Assembly: GCA_039818945.1 (NCBI GenBank)
Contig: JBCBSZ010000002.1
Coordinates: 1-64,000, forward strand
Direction: 5' to 3'
Source of the DNA: JBCBSZ01 sp039818945
GTDB lineage: Bacteria; Actinomycetota; Acidimicrobiia; Acidimicrobiales; Poriferisodalaceae
DNA length: 64,000 bases
The number at the start of each line of letters is the position of its first letter. The stretch's first letter is position 1. The notes under the pieces are model-generated. The model searched no databases. It was not told the origin of the DNA and saw only the letters and a program-made list of their open reading frames with translations. This document shows positions 33,437-41,732 of the stretch, piece by piece. A program made the translations under genes and the position numbers.

Positions 33437-34609
33437 ATGCGCTCAGCCCTCGTCGTCCTCGCGGCCGTCGTCGCGCTGGCGGCGTGCGGCTCCGACGACG
33501 ACAAGGACGCCGCGGCCGCCACGACCGAACCGCCGCCGACCACGGCGGCCCCGTCGACCACGATCACCCCCACGACCACCACCGTCGACGGCCCGTTCGC
33601 GGCGATCGATCCGATCGTGAGCGCCTTCGTCGACGACAACGAGCTGAACGGTGCCGGCCTGATCGTGGTCGACGCCGTCGACGGCATCGTCCTCCACGAG
33701 CACTGGGGCGAGTTCTCCGAGGACCGGATCTCGCTCATCGCCTCGTCGTCGAAGATGATCAGCGCCGGCGTCCTGCTCCACCTCGCCGACGACGGCCTGC
33801 TCGACTTGGACGCCCCGGTCGCCGATGTCGCCGACTGGGGGGACGGCAACCCCGACGTCACCCCTGCCCAGCTGCTCTCGAACAGCTCCGGGCTCGTCGG
33901 CCTGGCACCGAACCCGTTCTACGAGCCATACCTGTGCATGTTCGACGCCGAGGCGGTCCTGGAGGACTGCGGCCAGGCGATCTTCACCACCCCCGACGAC
34001 GATGGCGACGTGGGCCCGCCCGACACCGCGTTCGACTACGGCGGTGCGCAGTGGCAGGTCGCGGGCGCCGTCGCCGAGGCGGCGTCGGGGCAGACCTGGG
34101 ACCAGCTGATCGACGAGATCTACGTCCAACCCTGTGGCCTGGAGACCCTGGCGTTCAACAACCACTTCGCCCAGCTGCCCTCGCTCGGGTACCCGACCGA
34201 GTTCGCGGCCGATCCGTCCACCCTCGCTGCGACCGACAACCCCAACATCGAGGGCGGCGCCTACGTGACCACCGGCGACTACGGCGAGCTGCTCCTGATG
34301 ATCCTGCGCGACGGTCGGTGCGGCGACGAGCAGGTCCTCTCCCCCGAGGCGCTCGACGCGATGCTCGACGACCGGATCGGCGCGGTCTACGGCGGCGACG
34401 CCGCCCCCGGGACCGGGTATGGCCTGGGCTGGTGGATCGACCGTGACACCGGCCTGCGCTCGGACCCCGGGCTGTACGGCGCCACCGCCTGGCTCGACCT
34501 CGAGGACGGCTACGGCGCCTACCTGGTCATCGAGGCGACCGGCGACGAGGGGCTCGAGCTCGCGCTCCAGCTCGGGCCGGTCATCGACGAGGCGATCGCG
34601 ATCCGCTGA
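33437..34609 (+). CDS. Lipoprotein serine hydrolase (beta-lactamase fold)
   Basis: A 390-residue exported hydrolase. The signal ends in the lipobox ALAAC (Cys17), followed by a Thr/Pro linker to about residue 50. The catalytic SxxK is Ser103-Ser-Ser-Lys106 in IASSSKMISAG, the tyrosine motif is YGG in FDYGGAQWQVAG, and a GYGLGWWID segment shapes the active site. Probably a surface esterase or DD-peptidase-like enzyme; substrate unknown. It differs from the signal-less hydrolase at 12950. Confidence 0.87.
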   Translation: MRSALVVLAAVVALAACGSDDDKDAAAATTEPPPTTAAPSTTITPTTTTVDGPFAAIDPIVSAFVDDNELNGAGLIVVDAVDGIVLHEHWGEFSEDRISLIASSSKMISAGVLLHLADDGLLDLDAPVADVADWGDGNPDVTPAQLLSNSSGLVGLAPNPFYEPYLCMFDAEAVLEDCGQAIFTTPDDDGDVGPPDTAFDYGGAQWQVAGAVAEAASGQTWDQLIDEIYVQPCGLETLAFNNHFAQLPSLGYPTEFAADPSTLAATDNPNIEGGAYVTTGDYGELLLMILRDGRCGDEQVLSPEALDAMLDDRIGAVYGGDAAPGTGYGLGWWIDRDTGLRSDPGLYGATAWLDLEDGYGAYLVIEATGDEGLELALQLGPVIDEAIAIR

Positions 34610-34612
34610 CGG

Positions 34613-35668
34613 TCAGCGGAGCCTGACCGCCACCTCGTTGGCGAGGAGGCGGCCCTGGCGGTTGAGCCGGGCCCGTCCGTCGGCACCGACCTCGGTGAGA
34701 TGGGCGACGTCGGCGGGAACCACCCCGGCCGGGACACCGTCGCTCGTGCGGATCCGCAGCTGGAGCCCCTCGACCCGCCGGCCCTCGTCGTCGAGCTCCT
34801 CGGCGGCGGCCTCGGTGGAGCTCCCCGCCTGCACGGCGGCGATGTAGCGCTCCGGCGTCCGGAGGTTCCACCAGCGCCGCCCGCTGCGGTGGGAGTGGGC
34901 TGCGGCGCCGAAGCCGAGGTAGTCGCCCTGACGCCAGTACAGGAGGTTGTGGCGGCACTCCCGACCGGGGCGGGCCCAGTTGGAGATCTCGTAGTTGCGG
35001 TAGCCGGCGGTGGTGAGCAGCTCGTCGGCGAGGAGGTACTTGTCGGCCTGGTCATCGTCGTCGGGGTGGCGGGCCGGGTCGGCGGCCAACGGGGTGCCGG
35101 GCTCGACGGTCAGGGCGTAGGCGCTGACGTGATCGGGAGCGAGCGCCAACACGGCGTCCAGGCTGGCCCGCCAGTCGTCGAGCGTCTCCCCCGCTCCGCC
35201 GTAGATCAGGTCGAGGTTGACGTCGAGGCCGACGTCCCGGGCCGCAGCGACGGCCCGCTCGACGTTGGCCCGGTCGTGCGAGCGACCCAGCGCGATCAGG
35301 ACCCGATCGACCATCGACTGCACACCGAGCGAGATGCGGGTCACCCCGCCGCCGCGGAAGGTGCGGAGCAGCTCGACGGTCACGTCGTCGGGATTGCACT
35401 CGACGGTCACCTCAGCGCCGTCGACGAGGGGCAGCGGGGCCAGGGCCCGCACCAGGCCGGCGGGCGGAACCCGGGTCGGCGCCCCGCCGCCGACGAACAC
35501 CGTGGAGATCGGTGCGAGCCCGGCGGCGACTCCCCGCTCGATGTCGAGCGCGAGCGCGTCGAGGTACTCGTCGATCAGGTGGTCACGATCGGTCCAGGTC
35601 GCGAAGGCGCAGTAGTCGCACCGACGGGCGCAGAACGGGACGTGGACGTAGACACCGAGGGGCTCCAC
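34613..35668 (-). CDS. hemW: Radical SAM heme chaperone HemW
   Basis: Heme chaperone related to coproporphyrinogen dehydrogenase. The 351-residue protein has the HemW-type cluster motif Cys13-x3-Cys17-x2-Cys20 in VPFCARRCDYCAF, the GGG motif TVFVGGGAPTR, NLDLIYGGAGETLDDW and the C-terminal HemW domain (LGFGAAAHSHRSGRRWWN). A true HemN oxidase would have CxxxCxxCxC; here Phe replaces the fourth Cys, as in HemW. The GTG at 35666-35668 follows a G-run. In many bacteria hemW is near hrcA/dnaJ, as here. Confidence 0.93.
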   Translation of the reverse strand: MEPLGVYVHVPFCARRCDYCAFATWTDRDHLIDEYLDALALDIERGVAAGLAPISTVFVGGGAPTRVPPAGLVRALAPLPLVDGAEVTVECNPDDVTVELLRTFRGGGVTRISLGVQSMVDRVLIALGRSHDRANVERAVAAARDVGLDVNLDLIYGGAGETLDDWRASLDAVLALAPDHVSAYALTVEPGTPLAADPARHPDDDDQADKYLLADELLTTAGYRNYEISNWARPGRECRHNLLYWRQGDYLGFGAAAHSHRSGRRWWNLRTPERYIAAVQAGSSTEAAAEELDDEGRRVEGLQLRIRTSDGVPAGVVPADVAHLTEVGADGRARLNRQGRLLANEVAVRLR

Positions 35669-35721
35669 ACCCCCCAGTGTGCCGGCTCGATCAGCCGCCC
35701 AGCGGGCCGCTCGGCCCTGGG

Positions 35722-36225
35722 CTAGCCGCCCAGCCGAAGGCCCAGGTCCGCCAGCTTCGTCGTCGACATCTCCACCGAGGTGTCGAGGATGCAGGCGATG
35801 GCGCGCAGGTCGTCGCGGCGGATCGTGAGCATCCGGCCGTTGAAGTCCTGACGCTGCATCTGGACCATGTGCAGGTAGCGACCCAACATCGCCGCCTCGG
35901 GCCCAGAGAGGGACTCCAGGCGGGTCAGGTCGATCGTGACGTTGGTCTCCTCGCGGAGATCGATGACGTCGAGGTCGGCTTCCTCGTCGGTGCGGGGCAG
36001 CAGCTGCGACACCGGCACGTTGTAGAAGCGCGCCAGGCGGTGCAGACGAGGCACCGAGATCGCGCGCTCTCCGCGCTCGTAGGCCCCGAGCACCGACGCC
36101 TTGAACTCGTGCGCCGACTCGGCCTCGACGTCCTGGAGCGACATGCGCTTCTGACGCCGGATGGCGCGCAGGCGCTCTCCCACCCGCTTGCCGTAGACCG
36201 ACTGCTGCTCGTCCGTTTCGTCCAT
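35722..36225 (-). CDS. BldD-family HTH regulator with c-di-GMP signature
   Basis: A 167-residue homologue of BldD. An XRE-type helix-turn-helix spans residues 11-75 (GERLRAIRRQKRMSLQDVEA, then GAYERGERAISVPRLHRLA). The C-terminal domain contains Arg125-x-Asp127, eight residues, Arg136-x-x-Asp139 in RQDFNGRMLTIRRDD, exactly the RxD-x8-RxxD signature that binds tetrameric c-di-GMP in Streptomyces BldD. The ATG at 36225 follows GGAGAGAGG. It is monocistronic, with its own promoter. Probably represses developmental or surface genes when bound to c-di-GMP. Confidence 0.9.
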   Translation of the reverse strand: MDETDEQQSVYGKRVGERLRAIRRQKRMSLQDVEAESAHEFKASVLGAYERGERAISVPRLHRLARFYNVPVSQLLPRTDEEADLDVIDLREETNVTIDLTRLESLSGPEAAMLGRYLHMVQMQRQDFNGRMLTIRRDDLRAIACILDTSVEMSTTKLADLGLRLGG

Positions 36226-36285
36226 GCGCCTCTCTCCGCCGCACACGGAGCCGCCGATACCCACGCTCGGCGCTCCTCGATGTCA

Positions 36286-36322
36286 GGAGAGCAAGCTAGC
36301 AGCACTCTCCGTAGCGATACAA
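36286..36322 (-). promoter_or_regulatory. Promoter and inverted repeat of the bldD-like gene
   Basis: On the minus strand TTGTAT (36317-36322), an 18-base spacer and TAGCTT (36293-36298) form a good promoter. GGAGAG (36286-36291) and CTCTCC (36305-36310) make an inverted repeat that overlaps the -10 box, a possible autoregulatory site. It does not match the known BldD box. Confidence 0.6.
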
Positions 36323-36327
36323 CCAGG

Positions 36328-36993
36328 TCAACGCTGGCCGGCGAGATGCACTGCCGCGGCCAGCGCCGCGGTCTCCACTCTGAGCACGTGGGTTCCGACA
36401 CAGACCCTCGGGCCGTCGAGCGCGCGCTCCGCTGCGCTCCAGCCGCCCTCGGGCCCCACGAGGATCGTCGGATGGTCGAGCGAGGGGGTGCCACCGCTGC
36501 GGTCGGCCATGGCCACGCCCGGTGACCCTGCGAGGTCGCCCACCGCCCGTGGTCCGTCGAGCTGCGGGAGTCGGACCCGGCGCGACTGCATGGCCGCCTC
36601 GCGGGCGATGCGACGCCATCGGCTCAGCTGGCGCTGCAGCCGCTCCCCCGTCCAGCGGACGACGCCGTGCTCGGTCTCGAGCACGACGATCCGGTCGACG
36701 CCGAGCTCGGTGAGCTTCTGCACCGCCCAGTCGGGACGGTCACCCTTGACCGGTGGGAAGCCGATCGTGATCTCGACCGCCGGTGCCGGCACCTCGACGA
36801 TCGCTCCGGTCGGCTCCGGCTCGTCGCCCAGCACGCACGGCCGCCACCGCCCGGCGCCGTCGGACACCGTCAGCGGATCGCCCGGCCGCACCCGGAGCAC
36901 CCGGACGAGGTGGTGGCGGTCGTCCGGATCGAACGTCGGGTCGTCGAGGTCGTCGACGAAGACGTGGGGTCCGCCCCGCCCGTCGGGCAGCAC
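36328..36993 (-). CDS. rsmE: 16S rRNA (uracil1498-N3)-methyltransferase
   Basis: SPOUT-fold enzyme that methylates U1498 of 16S rRNA using SAM. The 221-residue protein has the PUA-like start (HVFVDDLDDPTFDPDDRHHL), the catalytic region VQKLTELGVDRIVVLETEHG and the SAM knot HPTILVGPEGGWSAAE with HVLRVETAALAAAVHLA. It is slightly short for the family but complete. The GTG start at 36991-36993 overlaps the dnaJ TAG by one base, so it is coupled to dnaJ. Confidence 0.93.
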   Translation of the reverse strand: MLPDGRGGPHVFVDDLDDPTFDPDDRHHLVRVLRVRPGDPLTVSDGAGRWRPCVLGDEPEPTGAIVEVPAPAVEITIGFPPVKGDRPDWAVQKLTELGVDRIVVLETEHGVVRWTGERLQRQLSRWRRIAREAAMQSRRVRLPQLDGPRAVGDLAGSPGVAMADRSGGTPSLDHPTILVGPEGGWSAAERALDGPRVCVGTHVLRVETAALAAAVHLAGQR

Positions 36994-38117
36994 TACCGGA
37001 AGGCGGACTTGATGCGGCCGAGCAGCCCCGGGTCGGGGTCGGCGACCGGCTCACCCCGCAGCTCGGCGAGCTGGCGCAGCAGCGCCTCCTGCTCGTCGTC
37101 GAGCGCCTCGGGCGTGACGACCCGGAGGGTCACGATGAGGTCGCCCCGACCCCGGCCGCGACCCTCGAGGCGGGGCACGCCCTGCCCCCGGAACCGGACC
37201 ATGTCGCCGGTCTGGGTACCGGCCGGCACCTCGAGCTCCTCTGCGCCGTCGAGCGTCTGGTAGTCGAGCGTGGCCCCTAGCGTGGCCTGCGTGAAGGGGA
37301 CGTCGAGCACCTCGTGGAGATCGATGCCCTCGCGCTGGAACCGGTCGTGGGGTCGGACCCGCACGTGCACGTAGAGGTCGCCGGAGCGGCCACCGCGAGG
37401 GCCGACCGCGCCGCGCCCGGTGAGCCGGAGCGTCGAGCCGTCGTCGATGCCGGCCGGGATGCGCACGTCGTAGTCGACCGGGCCGATGATGCGGCCCTCG
37501 CCCGAGCACGCGGTGCACGGGTCGCTGACGGTCTCGCCGGCACCGTCGCACGTCGGGCACACGGTCTGGGTCACCATCTGGCCGAGGAAGGACTGGCGGA
37601 CCTGGCGGACCTGGCCGGCGCCGCCGCAGGTGGCGCAGGTGACCGGCTCGGTGCCGGGCTTGGCACCCGAGCCGTCGCAGGTGTCGCAGCGCTCGGCGGT
37701 GCGGACCGAGACGCTGGCCTCGCCGCCGAAGACGGCCTGCTCGAAGTCGACGTCGAGCGCGACCTCGAGGTCGGCGCCCCGCGGCGGGCCGCTCCGCCCA
37801 GCGGACTGGCCGAAGCCGCCGCCCGCTCCGCCACCGAAGAAGGCGTCGAAGATGTCCTGCACCGAGCCGAAGCCGAACCCGTCGGCGCCCCCGGCGCCGC
37901 CCGGGCCGGCCGAGCCGTAGCGGTCGTACTGCGCCCGCTTGTCCGGGTCGGACAACACCTCGTAGGCGGCCGAGACGTCCTTGAAGCGGGCCTCGGCCGC
38001 AGCGTCGCCGGGGTTGGCGTCGGGGTGCAGCTCGCGGGCGAGACGGCGATAGGCGCGCTTGATCTCGTCCGGGCTCGCCGACCGGTCGACTTCGAGGACT
38101 TGGTAGAGATCCGCCAT
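36993..38117 (-). CDS. dnaJ: Chaperone DnaJ
   Basis: Co-chaperone of DnaK. The 374-residue protein has an N-terminal J domain with HPD in ARELHPDANPGD, a Gly/Phe-rich linker (GGAGGADGFGFGS), four CxxCxGxG zinc repeats (CDTCDGSG, CATCGGAG, CPTCDGAG, CTACSGEG) and the C-terminal substrate domain. It follows hrcA by 64 bases, the order hrcA-dnaJ-rsmE common to many bacteria. It is probably the second (dnaJ2) copy of an actinobacterial genome, as dnaK and grpE are absent here. Confidence 0.95.
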   Translation of the reverse strand: MADLYQVLEVDRSASPDEIKRAYRRLARELHPDANPGDAAAEARFKDVSAAYEVLSDPDKRAQYDRYGSAGPGGAGGADGFGFGSVQDIFDAFFGGGAGGGFGQSAGRSGPPRGADLEVALDVDFEQAVFGGEASVSVRTAERCDTCDGSGAKPGTEPVTCATCGGAGQVRQVRQSFLGQMVTQTVCPTCDGAGETVSDPCTACSGEGRIIGPVDYDVRIPAGIDDGSTLRLTGRGAVGPRGGRSGDLYVHVRVRPHDRFQREGIDLHEVLDVPFTQATLGATLDYQTLDGAEELEVPAGTQTGDMVRFRGQGVPRLEGRGRGRGDLIVTLRVVTPEALDDEQEALLRQLAELRGEPVADPDPGLLGRIKSAFR

Positions 38118-38181
38118 GTCGGAACCTACGATACGGGCCCGCAGTACGGGCTCGTCGGAGCGTCACCTCGTGGCGTGGGCA

Positions 38182-39186
38182 TCAGGCGTCCTCGATGCTG
38201 CGGCCGAGCCGGCGTCCGACCACCGCGACCGCCGCGAGGGCCTGCGGGTAGTTCATGCGGGTCGGGCCCAGCACACCGATCGTCCCGGCCCGCTCACCGT
38301 CGACGTCGTAGGGGGCGACGACGACCGAGCAGTCGGCCAGGGGTTCGACGCCGGTCTCGCTGCCGATCGCCACCGACACGCCCCGGTCGAGCAGCTCGCC
38401 GAGCAGGTCGACGAGGACGTACTGCTCCTCGAGGATCGACAACACCCGGCCCACGGTCTCGACGGCATCGAACTGCTCGGCGACGACCGAGGTCCCACCG
38501 ACGAAGAGCCGCTCGGAGATCGGCTGACCCGACACCGCCGCCATAGAGGCCGACACGGTGTCGTCGAGCCGCTCGTCACCCAGCGACGACGGCGTGTCCG
38601 TGGAGCCCGGCGGGTGCCCGATGGCCGCGGCGGCCACGGCGTTGCGGACCCGATCGAGCTCGTCGTCGGTGAGCTCGGCGTCGGTCTCGAGCGTGTGCTT
38701 CTCGACGGCACCCGTGGACAGCACCGTGACGACCAGGACGAGGGTGGGCGACAGTGGCACCAACGACACCGAGGCGATGCGGGCCAGCTCGTGACGGGGC
38801 GGCACGACCACCGAGGCCAGGTGGGTGACGTCGGCGAGCAGCGAGGAGGTCTCGCGCAGCATGCCCTCGAGCTCGCGGTGGGCGTGCTCGAAGAACGACC
38901 GGACCGTCCGAGACTCCTGAGCGCCCAGCCTGCCCGGCGGGATGTGGTCGACGAAGAACCGGTACCCCTTGTCGGTCGGGACCCGGCCGGCACTGGTGTG
39001 CGGCTGGTGGAGGTACCCCTCCTGCTCGAGCACGGCCATGTCGTTGCGGACCGTGGCCGAGGAGACGGGAGACTCGAGCGACTGCGCGATGCGGTTCGAG
39101 CCGACCGGCTGATCGGTCTCGATGTACTGCTCGACGATCGCGGTGAGGATCGCCGTCTTGCGCTCGTCCAACGAATCGTCGCTCAC
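38182..39186 (-). CDS. hrcA: Heat-inducible transcription repressor HrcA
   Basis: Represses heat-shock genes by binding CIRCE, with GroEL as cofactor (known for the family). The 334-residue protein has the winged helix (QSLESPVSSATVRNDMAVLE and TSAGRVPTDKGYRFFVDH) and a GAF-like C-terminal region ending in TIGVLGPTRMNYPQALAAV. GTG start at 39184-39186 after GGGGGGCCC. A TACGAT -10 box is at 39230-39235. I see no CIRCE element (TTAGCACTC-N9-GAGTGCTAA) ahead of it. Confidence 0.95.
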   Translation of the reverse strand: MSDDSLDERKTAILTAIVEQYIETDQPVGSNRIAQSLESPVSSATVRNDMAVLEQEGYLHQPHTSAGRVPTDKGYRFFVDHIPPGRLGAQESRTVRSFFEHAHRELEGMLRETSSLLADVTHLASVVVPPRHELARIASVSLVPLSPTLVLVVTVLSTGAVEKHTLETDAELTDDELDRVRNAVAAAAIGHPPGSTDTPSSLGDERLDDTVSASMAAVSGQPISERLFVGGTSVVAEQFDAVETVGRVLSILEEQYVLVDLLGELLDRGVSVAIGSETGVEPLADCSVVVAPYDVDGERAGTIGVLGPTRMNYPQALAAVAVVGRRLGRSIEDA

Positions 39187-39229
39187 GGGCCCCCCGGGTG
39201 CACCGACTCACCTGCTCGTCGTGGCCCCG

Positions 39230-39235
39230 ATCGTA
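39230..39235 (-). promoter_or_regulatory. -10 box for hrcA
   Basis: TACGAT on the minus strand would give a leader of about 40 bases to the hrcA GTG. No -35 box or CIRCE operator is evident between it and the PH-domain gene. Confidence 0.45.
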
Positions 39236-39256
39236 CCGACGGGGCCGAACCGGCCG

Positions 39257-40087
39257 TTAGTCGGTCGGCGGCTGCGGTGGGCGGTCGGTCGCTCGCCGCC
39301 TCGGCACGAGGCCCGGGTCGATGACCGGCGCGCCCTCGGGTTCCTTGCGCGGTGAGGTGGCCAGCTCGACCACCATCCGGTGGAACCGTTCCGGCGAGGC
39401 CAGGAAGTCGATCTGGTTGAACAACGTCTGACCGGCCGACTCCACCCGGAAGGTGGCGTAGTTGAGGTACTCCCCGATCCACGAGTAGCTGAGGGCGACG
39501 TCGGTCACGCGGCTGAGCGGCAGCGTCGCCTGGCGGCGGGAGAAGAACCCCTCGGTCTGGATGAGGCGACGGTTGGTCAGGTAGAGCACGCGGAAGAAGC
39601 GCCAGCGCAGCAGCCGCAGGCCGAAGATGCCGGCCACGTAGAGCAGCAGCACGATGGCGATGATGCGGGGCGCCTCGAAGACGAAGGCCAGCGCGACGGC
39701 GAGGATCACGGCCGGGATCGACTTGCGCAGCGCCGCGGTGACGTTGTCGCGCTCGCGGTCGACGACCGCGATGATCATCGCAGCGCCGACGACGATCACG
39801 CCGAAGGCCCCGACGCCGCTGAGCGGCGGCACCACCAGCGCGAGGAAGATCAGCAGGGTGCCGATGAACGCCAGGCCGGGCTTGATGATCTCGGCGACGT
39901 GGCGGCGGGACTTGTAGAGGATCCGCTCGTCGGCGATGAGGATCTTGTCGTCCTGGATGGGCAGCAGCGAGTCGTAGGCCCGGTCGAGGAAGTCACGGAC
40001 CTGGGGCGGGAAGACGTAGTAGACGCGCCGGAAGGGCGAGCGCCGGAAGGCCTCCTCGTTGCGACGACGACCCGACCGAGGCTGCAT
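39257..40087 (-). CDS. PH-domain (bPH2) membrane protein
   Basis: A 276-residue protein. The N-terminal cytoplasmic part is followed by two pairs of membrane helices (FIGTLLIFLALVVPP with AFGVIVVGAAMIIAVV; AVILAVALAFVFEAP with IIAIVLLLYVAGIFGL) and a bacterial PH domain (RVLYLTNRRLIQTEGFFSRR, then LPLSRVTDVALSYSWIGEYL). Such YdbT/bPH2 proteins are membrane-associated with unclear function. The ATG at 40085-40087 lies three bases after the stop of the small upstream gene, so the two form an operon. Confidence 0.85.
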   Translation of the reverse strand: MQPRSGRRRNEEAFRRSPFRRVYYVFPPQVRDFLDRAYDSLLPIQDDKILIADERILYKSRRHVAEIIKPGLAFIGTLLIFLALVVPPLSGVGAFGVIVVGAAMIIAVVDRERDNVTAALRKSIPAVILAVALAFVFEAPRIIAIVLLLYVAGIFGLRLLRWRFFRVLYLTNRRLIQTEGFFSRRQATLPLSRVTDVALSYSWIGEYLNYATFRVESAGQTLFNQIDFLASPERFHRMVVELATSPRKEPEGAPVIDPGLVPRRRATDRPPQPPTD

Positions 40088-40090
40088 CGC

Positions 40091-40294
40091 CTACCAGAGC
40101 CCGAGCGCGGTCCCCGGCTCGTTGTCGCCGTCGGTCTCGAACAACGAGTCGAGGAAGTCGAGGAAGCGGCCCAGTCCGGTGCCGATCCAGTCGAAGAACT
40201 GCCGCCCGAAGTCGCCCGCCTGCGAAGCGTCGGTCACGATCAGGAAGACGAGGAAGAGGATCAACAAGTAGATGCTGATCTGCTTGGCGTTCAC
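40091..40294 (-). CDS. 67-residue single-helix membrane protein
   Basis: A small protein starting at GTG 40292-40294, with AAGGAG seven bases upstream. It has one membrane helix (ISIYLLILFLVFLIV) followed by an amphipathic, aromatic stretch (QFFDWIGTGLGRFLDFLDSL) and an acidic tail. The strong ribosome site, the hydrophobic pattern and the three-base gap to the PH-domain gene argue that it is real. Possibly a small partner of the PH-domain protein. Confidence 0.75.
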   Translation of the reverse strand: MNAKQISIYLLILFLVFLIVTDASQAGDFGRQFFDWIGTGLGRFLDFLDSLFETDGDNEPGTALGLW

Positions 40295-40475
40295 GCAGGC
40301 ACTCCTTGGCGTCGCCCACTGATCAGGCGTCGCGCTCAGACGACAACGGCGTCGAACGCGACGGTATCTCGGGTTTGACCACGTTGGGTGGACCCCCGCG
40401 CGGGGTGTGGTCGGCGGCGAGGGATCGGCGAAAGGCGCTCGCTGCGCCCCCTCCGGGGCGGCAGGATCGGGCGCC

Positions 40476-41732
40476 ATGGAGACCTTCACGGTGGGCGATG
40501 CGCTCGTCCGCCCGTACGACCCCGGCCGTGATCGAGCCGCCGTCGGCCGCATCTGGCGCGAGATCGGCTGGATCGGGAGCGACGACCACGAGGAGCGGGC
40601 GCTCGACTCCTTCCTCGCACCGACCCGAGCGATCGTCGCCGAGCTCGACGGCGAGGCCGAGCTGTGCGTGACCACCGCCGACGGCACCCTGCGCCACGGG
40701 CCGAGCGTGCTGTCGATGTCGGCGGTCACCTCGGTGACGGCGAGCCGGATCGCCCGCCGAGGCGGGCTCGCGTCAGCGATGACCGCACGGGCGCTCGCCA
40801 CCGACGCCGAGGCGGGCCTGCTCACCGGGGCCCTCGGGATCTTCGACGAGGGCTACTACGACCGGCTCGGCTTCGGGACGGGCGCGGCCCAGCGCTGGTG
40901 GCGCCTCGACCCCGCCTCGATCCGGGTGCCGCCACCCGACCGTCGACCGGTGCGGCTCTCGGTCGACGACGCCGAGGAGATCCATCGCAACCGGCTCGCG
41001 GGGGCGCTCGATCACGGCGCCTGCACGATCGACGACCACCGCTTCACCGCCGCCGAGGCCGGGTGGGACGCCTCGTCGTTCGGGTTGGGCTTCCGCGACG
41101 GCGACGGCCGGCTGACCCACCACGTCTGGCTCGACGCCGGCGACAACGCCGAGCACGGCCCCTACCGGGTGGTGTGGATGGCCTACGAGTCACCGGCGCA
41201 CCTGCGCGAGCTCATCGGGCTCCTTCGGTCCCTCGCCGACCAGGTCGTGCAGTTCGACGTCCCCGAGCCCCGGGGCGTGCAGGTGCAGCACCTCGTCGAC
41301 CGTCCGATCCGCGCCATGAACATCGGCTCGTCCGGCAAGCCGCCGGGCGGTCGGCAGCTCGCGTGGTGGCAGTGCCGGATGCTCGACGTGCCGGGCGTCG
41401 TCGCCGCCTCCACGTTCGCCGGACCCGAGGTCCGGTTCGTCCTCGAGCTCGACGATCCGATCGAGCGGCACCTCCCGACGCCGGGCGGCTGGCGCGGCGT
41501 GGCCGGCCGCTACGTCGTGCAGCTCGGGGCGACGAGCTCGGCCGAGCCCGGCGACGACCCGTCGCTGCCGGTCCTGCGCTGCGGCGTCGGGACCTTCACC
41601 CGGCTGTGGCTCGGCGTCATGCCGGCGACGCACCTGCCCGTGACCGACGACCTCGACGCCCCCGGGTCACTCCTGGAGCAGCTCGCGTCGACGATCACCC
41701 GGCACGACCCTCAGGCGTTCTTCCCGTTCTGA
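40476..41732 (+). CDS. Eis-like GNAT N-acetyltransferase
   Basis: A 418-residue acetyltransferase of the Eis family. The first GNAT domain has the acetyl-CoA loop RRGGLASAMTARALATDAEA and Tyr in EGYYDRLGFG, the position of the catalytic Tyr in Eis. A second GNAT-like domain and an SCP2-like C-terminal region follow. The chain ends in a free Phe (FFPF), matching the C-terminal carboxylate used by Eis. Eis proteins acetylate amines, including aminoglycosides; the substrate here is unknown. ATG at 40476. It overlaps the convergent LuxR gene by 22 bases. Confidence 0.82.
   Translation: METFTVGDALVRPYDPGRDRAAVGRIWREIGWIGSDDHEERALDSFLAPTRAIVAELDGEAELCVTTADGTLRHGPSVLSMSAVTSVTASRIARRGGLASAMTARALATDAEAGLLTGALGIFDEGYYDRLGFGTGAAQRWWRLDPASIRVPPPDRRPVRLSVDDAEEIHRNRLAGALDHGACTIDDHRFTAAEAGWDASSFGLGFRDGDGRLTHHVWLDAGDNAEHGPYRVVWMAYESPAHLRELIGLLRSLADQVVQFDVPEPRGVQVQHLVDRPIRAMNIGSSGKPPGGRQLAWWQCRMLDVPGVVAASTFAGPEVRFVLELDDPIERHLPTPGGWRGVAGRYVVQLGATSSAEPGDDPSLPVLRCGVGTFTRLWLGVMPATHLPVTDDLDAPGSLLEQLASTITRHDPQAFFPF

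Noticed and set aside
38118..39256. CIRCE operator for hrcA-dnaJ
   Set aside because: No TTAGCACTC-N9-GAGTGCTAA or close variant is visible upstream of hrcA or dnaJ.
40394..40405. CCCCGCGCGGGG palindrome
   Set aside because: A perfect 12-bp palindrome of only G and C is expected by chance at this base composition and has no promoter next to it.
40323..40697. 124-residue reading on the minus strand upstream of the acetyltransferase
   Set aside because: It overlaps the acetyltransferase start on the opposite strand, has no ribosome site and a low-complexity composition.
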